Assembly (NCBI GenBank): GCA_014529385.2
Contig: CM043944.1
Coordinates: 85,339,884-85,403,883, forward strand
From: Adiantum capillus-veneris
Lineage: Eukaryota > Streptophyta > Polypodiopsida > Polypodiales > Pteridaceae
Reading direction: 5' to 3'
DNA length: 64,000 nt
Shown here piece by piece: positions 34,435 to 45,178 of the stretch. The notes beneath the pieces are model-generated. The model had not been told where the DNA came from and made no database searches. It saw nothing but the letters and a program-made list of their open reading frames with translations. Positions within the stretch are counted from its first letter, which is position 1, and each line of letters begins with the position of its first letter. The translations under genes were made by a program, and so were the position numbers.

Positions 34435-35895
34435 GATGAAGGCATCATGCTCTCTTACCTTTCCCCAAGCATAGGAAAGTGATGATCCTTTGCAATGAGC
34501 ATCCTCTTTTGGAGCTTCGATAGTGGAAGCCTAGGAGTCTCATTGCAAGCATTCTTCTTGGGGCAAGAACGATAGCCATGTCCTTGCTCCCCACACTTGA
34601 AATACTTATGATCCTTGCGAAAAACTTCAAGATCTTCAGGAGAGAGTTTATTTTTGCCTTTGTAAACTCCCTTCTCCTTGGACCGATTGTTGTTGTTGTT
34701 GCTGGAAGTGCCTTGGGAAGAATTTGGAAGATTGGTTTTCCCATTTGCATCATTCTTGTCTTTATTTTCCATGTGCTTGACATTCCATCTAGCCCCTTGA
34801 TGGAAATTGATGCGTGAAGCAACCATGGTGTGATGGATTACTTCGCTAATAGAACCAGGACATTGAGAGTTGATGTATTCGGCAATCTCTTCACGTGATC
34901 TCGCACAGAATTGCTGCCTTTGCTCGGCAAAGTCTATCTTTTGAAAGACAGTAGCTAGCCTTGAGATGTAAATACCAAAACTTGTCTACATACTTGTGGA
35001 TAGACTCATGAGAGAGAAGCTTCAAGCTGTGCCATTTGGTAAGCACTTTGTCATTTGGATCGCTTGCAAGGAATTGCTTCATGATGGAAAGTCGTAGAGT
35101 TTTCCATGTCTTTGGAGATTCACCGTTGCCGCACAGGCTAGCTCACCATTGACGAGCTCATTTTCTAAAGTGCATAGCTACATGGCGTAGCTTGGAGGAC
35201 TCCGTGAAGCCCTCGTCTTCAAACGTTGCATCAAATTGCTGGATGAAGGCCAACACTTTGTCAGTAGCACCAAAGATGCCATCATAGGTGAGAAAAGACA
35301 TACTTTTTCCTCCCTCCTTGAACTTCTTTAGCTTTTGGGACCTTCCCCATGGATGACATGATTTGCGATGCCCTCCCCTCCTGTATTCTCTAGGAGAATA
35401 GCCATAGCTTTCATCGGAAGAGGAGGAAGGTGAAGAAGAAGGAGAAGAGGGTGACCTCTTCCTAGCCCTTTTATTCCTTTGTTTCCTCTCTTCTCTTTCG
35501 GAATGATGAGGAGAGGGACTGTGTGTTGATCTTTTTCTCTTGGGAGGAGTGGTTGATCATCTAGACCACCGTCTTTGTAGAGCCACATCTTCATAGGAAC
35601 TTAAAGTTTCATTGCTTTCTTGCTCTTTAGATTCCTCCTCTTGAATGGGAGAGAGTCTTCTTTTGGGGGTCTCTTCAAGAGGCCTCCTAAGCTCTCTCTC
35701 CTCTTGGAGAGGAAGGGAAATTGCATAAGCACAAAGTTGTTGAGTAACTTCGGCTTGCAAAGCAGGGTTGCCCATAGCTTGCTGCAACCTAGTAATGAGA
35801 TAATTCACAAACATGGGAGCATCATCATTAGCACCTTCATGTGCAAAATCAAAGCTATCAATGTTAATTCTACTCTCTTGATTATTGTCAGCCAT
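34435..35895 (-). pseudogene. G2 gag
   Basis: The start MADNNQESRINIDSF is at 35895, followed by a Glu/Arg-rich region, a capsid-like part, SHESIHKYVDKF (about 35000), an Asn-rich linker and a zinc knuckle CGEQGHGYRSC (about 34600). It is the uninterrupted reference for the gag pieces scattered in G1. Stops and frameshifts are present at several points, including near 35560 and 35090. Gag would assemble virus-like particles and bind RNA through the knuckle. Confidence 0.75.
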
Positions 35896-36298
35896 GTTAA
35901 CAAAATTTATGTATGTACTTAATGTATGCTTTGGCAATTCAAAACCTTAGTTTTTGCCACTCCTCTTAGCCTTTGAAAATCAGCTCTTAAGTATCTACAC
36001 CCACGGCTCGAAGTGGTTAATTTAGAGAGTAGTGGAGTAGGTCTAACATAGCAGAGTTGCCAAGGGCTAGCTCCTTTCGATCATCTTATGGCTCAATAAT
36101 GGTAAAGCCGTAGGCAAATCTAAAAAGACTCCATTATTAAGTCCAAAGCTCCCGAGGTGTGCACCATATCCCACATAGTGAGCTCAACAAAACCGATAAT
36201 AGATCCCAGTTCCACTTACCCTAATATAACTAACAACATCAACCATTTATAGGCTACTTAAGGACCTCTCTTGTTAAGCAAGAAAAGAGAAACCAAAA

Positions 36299-36310
36299 GT
36301 TGTGATACCA
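36299..36310 (-). other. Primer binding site of G2 (initiator Met-tRNA type)
   Basis: On the reverse strand TTGGTATCACAA follows the LTR end. The first eight bases (TGGTATCA) match the initiator Met-tRNA 3' end and later positions have drifted. Confidence 0.7.
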
Positions 36311-36311
36311 A

Positions 36312-37829
36312 TGTAATCGAATTGGCCTATTAACTTGAGAGTAGCAGAAATTAATAAGAATACTTTAAGAACTTTGTGCGCATAGCGGGTGAACATAGTT
36401 GAAGATAACAACATAATCATAGCAATTGGCTAACTTGGCATGAACAATATTTTTGCAAGAGAGAGAATTTAGAGAACATGACAACAATTGAGGACCGAAT
36501 TTATGTGGAGCCGGTCCCCCCTCCAATAGGTATTTGTATTATGATTTCTCCCATTAAGAGAGACTTGTTACAATACAATCTTTGTGTTCCTTGTGACTTA
36601 GGTGATGCAATAAAGATGGAAAGCTTCATGCATCACGAGCATAACATAAACTTTGAAGAAAGCTATAACTATCCCAAGCCTTAGTCCCAAGACCTCAAAC
36701 ACCTTCAAAGGTGGAGAGAGCTAGCAGGGAATGAGGGTAGGGTTGAGGAAGAAGAAACATTTCATAGGAGAAGAATTAGTTCCTCACTTATCATAACTCT
36801 TCTTGCTAGAATACATAATAGCATAGTCATGAAGATGGAGAGGGCGACAAGCTTAAGCATTGAAACATGGCTCTTGGTTGGATTTTCACTCCATAGCCAA
36901 GAGTGTTGGTGTAGGCTCTCACCCTCTACTTGCTTGGAGAAGGAGAGGGAGCTCTTGCTCTTTGCACAATGCATAATGAGAGTGTGTGTGAGTATGTGTG
37001 GGAGAGTATACCCCATAAGCAACCCCCTAGCTTGCTTTGGTCGACCCCCCTGCTTGTAGCTCATGCTTGAAGCTCATTGGACCCCTTCAGGCCTAGCCAA
37101 TCACAAGCAGGAGGCATTACAAGCAACAAGGGTAGCCTTGGGACAAGTGTCCCCCTTTCCCCTTTGAGAGAGAGGACTTGATAAATGCAAAGAGAATTAA
37201 TTTAATCTCGTAAATTATCATTGGACCCCTTTGGTGGTCAACCAATAGGCTTCAGGCACACCATGAGGGCAACATGAGGAGGAACTTGACAAGTGTTCCA
37301 TAGGCTTTGTTTGTACCAAGTATGCATTGTGTGAGTGTGTGGGTGTTCTCTCTCATCCCCCCTCATGTAGATCTCGACCCCTCCTTGTAGGGATTGGATC
37401 TTTGACTTTTGACACCTCAAGCCCCTCAAGCCTAGGCCCAGTTCCCACTACAAGCTTGGCCCTTAAGCACTTTAAGCTTGGGTTGGGTTCTCACCTCAAG
37501 TACAGCCCTAGCATCTCAAGCATGTCAAGCACCTCAAGCATCTTAATCATCAAGCACCTCAAGCATATCAAGCACCTTAGTCATCAAGCACCTTAAGCTT
37601 GGGCCGGGTTCTGACCTCTAGCACCTCAAGCTTGGGCCGGGTTCCCACCTCAAGCTCAGCCCTAGCTTACCTAAGGTCAAAGGACTTTTACACTAACTAT
37701 TAAAGGTCTTCAATGAAGCTAACCCTAAGGTCTTATGCTCCATTGGTTAGCCTTTCTCTTTGATAGACCATCTCTCATATGGGCCCCTTTACCATTGGCC
37801 CCGTGTTGAGATAGATCTATAAGCATATG
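36312..37829 (-). repeat. 5' LTR of G2, truncated by element B
   Basis: It is collinear with 30719-32220. Its U3 end (last ~95 bp on the right) is replaced by the 5' LTR of element B, which begins at 37830. The CTCAAGCACC minisatellite occupies 37415-37660. Confidence 0.85.
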
Positions 37830-38447
37830 TGTTACCACGAAGCGACTACCTTTTATGTAGCCATGGGCCGGGCTTGTCGGACCCGTTAGTAGTGTATTAT
37901 GTTATTGGCCGGGCTTGTCGGTCATGTAGGAATGGTTAAGAGTGATCACCAATGAGAGGCGCACTCTAAAACTGGAACCTATAATGTTTGGGTAAGATTG
38001 GCTAAGTGTGGGCGAACGGGCAAGCCCATATAAAAGTCAATCTAAACCTAAAATATCTCATTCTCTCATTTGTGCAATGCAAGGAGAGTGCTCTTGCTCC
38101 ATCTCCGTCTCCGTGTCCTTTGTGTATTAGTGTGTGTGTATGTGCTTCACACACACACACACACACACACATAGAGAGAAAGAGAGAGAGAGAGAGAGGG
38201 AGAGGGAGAGAGTGATCGAGCATTGCGGCAGCACGACGGCGGCGAGGCGGTTGAGTGCAGCGCAGCGACAACTCCCTCTTCTTCGCGACGAGGAATCCTC
38301 CACAACAGCAAGCGTAGAGCGGTTAGTGACACACCATTGTCATCTTTGAGCTTACTACTTTAAGCTAGTGTGTGCTTGGAGCCATTTGTGACTCGCACAC
38401 AGTGTTAGGCAAGTCCCTTGCTTCGATATGTGTGACAGACGCCCACA
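37830..38447 (+). repeat. 5' LTR of element B
   Basis: It starts TGTTACCACGAAGCG and ends GCCCACA, with a TATA box at about 38027-38036 (CATATAAAAG), a CA tract (38148-38171) and a GA tract (38173-38198). It shares GAGAGGCGCACTCTA, TCATTTGTGCAAT, AGAGTGCTCTTGCTCC and GTGTGCTTGGAGCCATTTGTG with LTRs A and D. It is closest to LTR C (57895-58369). Confidence 0.85.
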
Positions 38448-38451
38448 TTTC

Positions 38452-38469
38452 TGGCGCCGCTGCCGAGGA
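38452..38469 (+). other. Primer binding site of element B (tRNA-Asp)
   Basis: TGGCGCCGCTGCCGAGGA lies four bases after the LTR. It matches the complement of the tRNA-Asp 3' end as used by Athila/Tat/Ogre elements, with two mismatches. Confidence 0.8.
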
Positions 38470-39406
38470 ATCGCCCTGCACTAAGCTCAAGAGGCACTCT
38501 GTGCTTCTTCTGTGAGTGTTTGTCTGGGAAAGGTAGAGAAAGAAGGTGTGTGGTTTGTCGAGAAGGATTTGTGACCTTTGTGTTTGCTACAGTGTATTGT
38601 TTTTGTTAATAAGGTGTTGCAATGTACTGTGTTTTCTGTTCATAAGGTGTTAGAATTAATGTAGTAGATCTATAATGTTAGCTCTATAAGGTACAGTAAG
38701 TAGATCTATTATTTAATTAGTTGTTTTCGTACTGTGTTAGTGTGTAATAGTAGCTTTGTTAGTTGCAAGTAGTTAGGTTAGGTGTGTGTGCTCGCCTGCG
38801 CGGTGCGATTGCAGTGACCTTATCCCAAAAATAAAAAATAAAAAATAAATTTAAAGGTAGGACCGGGATCGGGAACATTCCCCAGGCCCAAGCCCAAGCC
38901 CAAGCTCAGGCTCAGGTCTCAGTCACCCTTTAAAATTACTTATTTTAGCCTCACGTTTAAGTAAAAATTGACCCTTTTGAGGACCAACGGAGCTTCAAGT
39001 AACCGAACCTTGTGCTATAAAGCACACCACAACCCCCTAAGTGATATGCTCGTTTTGAGCTATCACACGCTCTAATCCAAAAACCGATCATTAAAAAACA
39101 TTAAAAAAATGAGTGAAAACGGGGTGCAAAATGCCTAAAAAATTAAGCAGTAAACCTTCGAGGTTATTCGTCGACGCTTGTAGGGTGCCAAAGGCACATG
39201 CATCTGCACTCTAGTCGTGTGCTAGAGACCAAGCAACTAGCGAGCACTTCGACTTACACGAGTTCTCAATACCTATCTACCTTAGGTTTCGGGCCCTTAG
39301 CAAGAACCCAAGGTAGTACCACTCAGGACCCGCATATTGCATCTAGTAACTCTTCCTCTGACTACAATGTCATGGAGGGTTACCCAATGCCTAATCCTGT
39401 TACCCA
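38470..39406 (+). other. Leader of element B
   Basis: Untranslated leader between the primer site and gag. It holds a short CCAAGCCCAAG-type repeat (38880-38920) and a 20-bp tandem duplication (TACCCAATGCCTAATCCTG at 39380-39419). Confidence 0.5.
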
Positions 39407-42400
39407 ATGCCTAATCCTGATAGCTCAAGCCAAGACATTCATACCATGGGCCCACGGTCCGGGCCGAGCGTGCTTAGCCGCTTGAAGGAAACCTTTAGTA
39501 GAGCCACTCGCTCCGAACATGGAGCTAACGATGTAAATGAGGGGGGTGGGGAAGTAAATTCTCCATTCATGAACAACGTAGACCCTATGCCCTTAGAGAG
39601 TGTGCACGTGAATACTCCATTCATTGCACCCCCTGAGTCTTCAAAGCTATTTCCCTCCGAGGTTATATTACCTGATGGTAGAAGCCTTGCCAAAGTACAA
39701 GAAGTTGAGCGGTATATCATTGCTGCTAGGGAAAAGGAAATTGAGAGCTTATGGAAGGCGGAGCAACGAAAAGAGTTGAAAGAGAAAGCCCCTATGTCAA
39801 TATCATTGCTAGGAGAGCAATCAAGTGCTCTTGAATTAGCGACCACTAACGGTCAATCCATAGAGAGCCACATTGCATCTAGCTCAAAGGACACCCCTAG
39901 CACCTCAATCCTAGATGGAGTGTTTCTAAATGAGAACTAGGAGTATGAACTACAAACGGAAACTCTAACCGACCTATACATAGGGCACACCTATCACGTG
40001 GGTTGGTTAGATGTCCTACAATCCACAACGGGTGCTACTAGTGTAGAGGATCAACAACAAAGAGTTTGTGAGGTCATCCATATGGTTATTGAGCTAGAGA
40101 GACAAAACAAGGGGATCCACATGCCTTCAACGGGTCTCATGAGATTATTGGACATAGGGAAGGCTAAACAACCAACCTTATTATAAATGGAGACTCCCTC
40201 GGTAAGTTTGATGGATCCTCCATATGTTGTTTCGCCAGGGGTCTCAGTGCAATCTGAGCCCACAAGTGATAGCTTTACCTTTCCAAGTTTTCCCTTGATG
40301 ATACCATGGCTACCATGCCTGCCCCAGTGATGGGCATGACAAAAAACACGCCATGGACCTCATTTGTTAGTAAAGCACCACTACATGGTAGCTCAATGCC
40401 TGCAACAGTACCTACAAGTGTGTACCAATCGTATACAGCTATGGGTCCTTGTACTCATGTAGTCCCTACCCCTCCCATTGTTTCAACAACTTATGCTCCA
40501 CAACCACAACATCCAAGCTCTTATTTCCATGGGACCATAGCGGCTAGCATTAGCATGTCACATCCGACGTCTACTATGCCTAGGGCCACAAATGAACTTT
40601 GGGCCACCACATGGCACAACACCGTACCAAACTTGGAACCTAAGGGCTTCCTATGCGCCAAGCCCAATGCCAATACCTACTCCACATGTAGTCTCTGGAG
40701 CCCCTTCACCCACGGTGCCTGCTCACTTAGGTGACTTGGCAACGTTTGCTCAAGCTATCAGTTGATCTATTGCTGAGAATATGCGTAACATGCCTGATAG
40801 AGAACCTAGAAGTAAGGCGGTACAAATAGCCAAGCTCACACAAAAATTTAGTGGAGACAGGGATGTGAGAAAGCATATTGAAGTGTTTGAAAAAATATGC
40901 GATTCTCTAGGAGAAAACAATGACCTGCATAAGGGTAATGCTTTAAGCCTAACCTTAAGTGGGAAGGCTGGGGATTAGTATAGAACCCTAAGGGTGGAAG
41001 AAAAAACAATTTACCCTACTCTTAGGAGATTGTTCTTGAAAGAATACATACGAGAGGGAGTGCTTTCGGGTGTAGCCTCTCAGCTCCAAAAAGCCCAACG
41101 AGAGGGAGGAGAGTAGGTGAGAGACTTTATTAGTCGCTTGAAGCATTTGAATTCTTGTTGTAATCCAAATGAGCACTTCAATAATAGTCAATTGCTTGAT
41201 AGATTCATTAGGGGATTACTACATGAGGATATCTACAATGGCCTAGTCATTAGAGGTATCACCATTTGGGAAGCAAACACCACCAATGCGATCCAATTGG
41301 AGGATAATTTAATGATTCAAGAAGAAAGAGTGTCTGTTGAGCCTAAATCGATTAGCTCACAAGCAATGGGGCATTAGCCAATGACCCTAAAGCCTATTGC
41401 TAAGGAGCCAAAGATATCTGAGATGACTTTAGCAGATCTCACCAAGGCCATTAAAGAGAGTCTTAGAGACAATCGTGCTCCACAAAACAATCATATGTAT
41501 CCAAGAAGGGAGCAACAATGGTGCTCAATATGCTATGGTCTGCATAGTAACAGTGAATGTCTACTTTTAGAGTAAAATTCAATGGGAATTGCAATGCATG
41601 TGGGAGGTATAGTGATCAAGCTAAGGATTGCATAGTATTTAAGTGCACGATGGCCAATACACCAACCTTAGCATGGATAGACACACCTCGAGTGCCTAAT
41701 GCCGGCCCCATCTCTTGAACAAACGTCACAACGCATGGTCCCTAGGGCCCAAAATGTTGTTCAAACAACACCCTTACCACCTCCAGTGCTAGGACCACAA
41801 CCACCACATCCAAGAATCACATCTGTGAATCAAGTGGGTTGTGAGTCATCTATTGGTTGTTTGGAAGGCTGTGAGGAAGATATAGACCCTAATATTGCCT
41901 ACGGGATGGATGCGCTTGAAGAAAGTCCACAATACTACATGGAGGACTATTGGGGACAATTTAAACATGTCTATCAAGTAGCTGCTCTTGCTGCAAGAGG
42001 CCAAAATATCAATTACACTGCCAAGAAACCACCTCTTCAATGCTATGAGTGTGGACGTCCACATCATGTGGCCAAGTGCCCTATTAGGCTACAAAAGAAT
42101 GCCACACTAATGCAAACCAATGAAGCGAGCACGTCTACAATGCCGATACTCATGTGTCATCGATGTGGCATAGATCATTTGATTGCCCAATGTCCAAATA
42201 ATCCAAATGCACCGAAGATTATGCCATTAAACTTGATTGAGGTTACCGAGGAGCCATCACAAAGTACACATGTGATACCAGTAATAAACGTACTCACACG
42301 ATCGATGCTCTAGAAACAAAATTATATTCTTGAGGAAAGAGGCACGGCATCAATTGCCCAATCTCAGAAGAAGAAGAAAACACGAAGGAAGAGATCGCAA

Positions 42401-42844
42401 AAAGCAATGAAGTCAGACCCCAGTTCAAAGACCAACATAGGGACTGGTGACAATTGGGCATCAATTGCCCAATCTCAGAAGAAGAAGAAAACACGAAGGA
42501 AGAGATCGCAAAAAGAAATGAAGTCAGACCCCAGTTCAAAGACCAACATAGGGACTGGTGACAACCCCGTATATATGAATGACGCTGAAGAGGATTCTGA
42601 TTTAGGTAAAACCATGGAGACCAAAATGACCATTAAGATAGAAACCAACGAGGAAGATCGTCATGAGCCACAATGGCCAGGATCCAAGAAGAAGATAGGA
42701 ACTTATCCAAACCCTACAGAGGAGATCGAGCGAGTCAAGCAATTAAGGAGTTTGGTAGAAAATACCCAAAGGGATCTAGAATCAACACCTAGGAAGAGCC
42801 AGATTATAGATGCAGTGTTCCCTACGCAACAACAACCTCACTAA
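39407..42844 (+). pseudogene. Gag of element B, with multiple stop codons
   Basis: The segments lie largely in one reading order: an N-terminal part (39407-39940), a Pro/Thr-rich part (40306-40734), a capsid-like part (LTQKFSGDRDVRKHIEVFEKICDSLG, then VRDFISRLKHLNSC, 40781-41377), a zinc-knuckle-like CSICYGLHSNSEC, then two clear knuckles CYECGRPHHVAKC (about 42040) and CHRCGIDHLIAQC (about 42150), and a Lys-rich tail. The stops include codons read as TAG where TGG or CAG is expected (40976, 41114, 41376). Gag would form the particle; this copy cannot. Confidence 0.7.
42346..42567 (+). repeat. Tandem duplication 2 x 111 bp in gag of element B
   Basis: The unit starts GGCATCAATTGCCCAATC and repeats after 111 bp (37 codons) with one mismatch seen (AGCAATG/AGAAATG near 42407 and 42518). 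The frame is kept through both units. It encodes a Lys/Arg-rich stretch (QKKKKTRRKRSQK). Confidence 0.9.
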
Positions 42845-42922
42845 GTCCATAGACCCCTAGCCATACCTAGTGTCATTCAAGAAGAAAGTGACTTAAAGTC
42901 ATGGAAAAGTGGGTGTACTCAC

Positions 42923-44876
42923 TTGTTGATGGAAAGAATGTTTATAGAGGGACTACCTGACCCTATCGAAGAAATGGAGATCCCATCTTCTCCACGTCAA
43001 GGGACTAAAGCCCAAAAGGTGCCGTTAAACATTGCCAAATTGATGGATTTCATGTCTTCAGAAGTTAGAACCACCATCATGTCCAAACTATATAAAGACC
43101 CTGAGCTAGTCTTAGCACTTTGAGATTTCCTCAATGGAGAACTGAAGGTTGGGCTACCACAATTTGCACAGATGGATCGAGCTAGGGAGATGCCAATAGA
43201 GGAGGAACACTTAGATCCACAACCCAACCTAGATGAGAACCTTGTTGTAGAAATACCTGTTAACAAGTTGGGACAATACTTTGAGGGAGATGAATCCAAT
43301 GCAACCATACCAATCACTACGAAGGGATTAACTATGAAAGAAATCCTTGATGGTGGCACTGGGGTTAGCATTGTGATGAAAAATTGTTGGGAAACTATGG
43401 GAAATCCTCACCTTGGAACCACAACCATAGTAGTAAAGATGGCCAATGGGTCTATTGTTAAACCTATTGGGATGTTAGAAGATCTCAAAATCAATCACTT
43501 TGGACATAAAATAAGGATTACCTTCATTGTTGTGGATTTCTCCAAGCACACTATGGCATTTAAGATGATCTTAGGACGTCCTTTCATGAGGGAAGCAAAA
43601 ATGGTGCATGACTGTTCAAAAAACCATGTCTACTTGCAGTTCCAAGATTCTGTCATTCGAGTGGATCTTGTAACTGGTCGAGCACAACCTCTAGGAAACA
43701 GGTTTATAATTGATCATAGATCTGACACCACAGTTCACTCGGCCCCATCGCAGTATTGTTACACGTGTAAAGCGGACACTGATGTTGGGGAAGATTCTCC
43801 TTATATGGATGTACTACCTGGGATGAGTGAGTCGGACAATGTGGATTGGGTCCACCTAGCATCAACCATACACACTTGGGGAAATAGGGGGACGACCTGG
43901 TAACACCTGAGGGGGATGAAATGCCACCTCTCATACCCTTAAATATGCTAGAAGCAATGGATATAGATTCTGATGACCTACAAGATGAAGGTCTGACTGC
44001 CATTGGAACCAGTAGTGTCTCATAAGACTATAGCCCACACGATTTGGGATCAGAATCATCAATTGAAATTGACTGTGAGGATGAAGAATATGAGTTAAAT
44101 CTTAGTGCAAATGTGGGGACAAACCATTCAGAGCCCAGTGGTACCCTAGATGACAATCTATCCAAGGGAGCAGAAGGCACAAGTAGTGATTCATCTAGTG
44201 ACTCTTCACTGAGATTGGCCGTAATAAAAAATTAGACAAGAAGAGTAAGAGATATAAGAGGCGACAATATCGAGCAAATGTGCGTGCTAGAATAAAAGAA
44301 AAGAAATCTATCATAGAATGGCTTAATTATATAGGGGCATGTGATGCCCATCGAAAGTTGGTAGATAACTGGGGTGACTACCTTCAAAGCGTTATGTGGT
44401 GTAGTCCACAACCCATTGACATCGCACAAGTAGAGGCTACAGAGAAGCCAAAAGTGAGCCGTACTGTAAGGAGACGACAAAATTGAGAGTTAGCTCAACA
44501 ACAAAAGGAATCGGAAGTGAAATCACAGTCCAGAGAATAACAGAACCCCACAGACTTACACCCTGCACCTGAACATTGGCAAATCCTACACCACAGAGGA
44601 ACGTAAAGTTGTGTATACAAAGGCTCAAAGAAAACCTATCGATGGAAGAAATGGAGTTTATGACGGTCCCGTGATAGTTAATGAAATAGAGTTAGCAGAC
44701 CCAGAAGAAGAGTCCAAACATGTTTTCATTACCCACGATCTGACAGAGACTGAGGAGTGTGTACTTAAAAGAACTTCTCAAGGAATTCAGGGATATATTT
44801 GCCTGGATATATCATGATATGAAAGGTGTTTCACCTTCCATGATGCAACACACAATCCCCATGAATAGCATGGCTA
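42923..44876 (+). pseudogene. Protease and pre-RT region of element B
   Basis: 43172-43903 reads as an aspartic protease: EIPVNKLGQYF, ILDGGTGVSIV (DGG active site as in Athila-type elements), GNPHLGTTTIVVKMANGS and MILGRPFMREAK. A linker with acidic and basic blocks follows (44044-44235 acidic, 44280-44486 basic). Then comes the stretch just before RT (EIELADPEEESKHVFI, ECVLK.LLKEFRDIFAW near 44760-44820). The copia element cuts the gene at 44876/50055. Stops and frameshifts are scattered. Confidence 0.7.
44872..44876. repeat. Target-site duplication of copia element (left)
   Basis: GGCTA immediately left of the LTR, matching GGCTA at 50055-50059. Confidence 0.93.
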
Positions 44877-45103
44877 TGTTGGAATTAGGGTTGCAGAGAA
44901 ACACACACAGCTTGGAGAAGATGAAGGAAGCTCAAGGCACACAATAGAGAGTGTATTCCTTAGTGTGCAATGGAAAGATAGATAGCCCTAGAGTGATGGG
45001 CGTATATACAATGCACGGGGGAAAAAACCTCCTAAAGAGGGAAAAAATGCCCCGGCGGTCCTAGTGTGTTCACACACATCACTACCACATGTATATGGTA
45101 ACA
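44877..45103 (-). repeat. 3' LTR of copia element (227 bp)
   Basis: TGTTGGAATTAG...GGTAACA on the plus strand. On the element's strand it starts TGTTACC and ends CCAACA. It is short for a copia LTR and almost identical to 49828-50054. Confidence 0.95.
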
Positions 45104-45117
45104 AATCCCCCCTGGAG
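45104..45117 (-). other. Polypurine tract of copia element
   Basis: On the reverse strand CTCCAGGGGGGATT abuts the 3' LTR, in the expected position for plus-strand priming. Confidence 0.85.
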
Positions 45118-45178
45118 TGATGCGGTGAACGAGAGCTGGCACATGAGTAAAGGGAAGTGCCATGCCCTGAGGACAGGA

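Larger units (their letters stand above)
30719..37829 (-). mobile_element. Chromovirus (Ty3/gypsy) G2, RT-deleted, nested by element B
   Basis: A reverse-strand element with both LTRs (30719-32312 and 36312-37829), a Met-tRNA-type primer site at 36299-36310, gag, protease, integrase end with chromodomain, and a polypurine tract. An internal deletion at about 33706 joins the start of RT directly to the integrase core, removing RT, RNase H and the integrase zinc finger. The right LTR is cut at 37829 by the 5' LTR of element B; the missing last ~95 bp of the LTR was not found elsewhere in the window. LTRs differ by roughly 5-8% by eye, so the element is older than the copia insertion. Confidence 0.85.

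Noticed and set aside
36299-36310. tRNA genes at the TGGTATCA and TGGCGCC sites
   Set aside because: Only the 3'-end complement of tRNA is present, adjoining LTR ends; there is no cloverleaf. These are primer binding sites.
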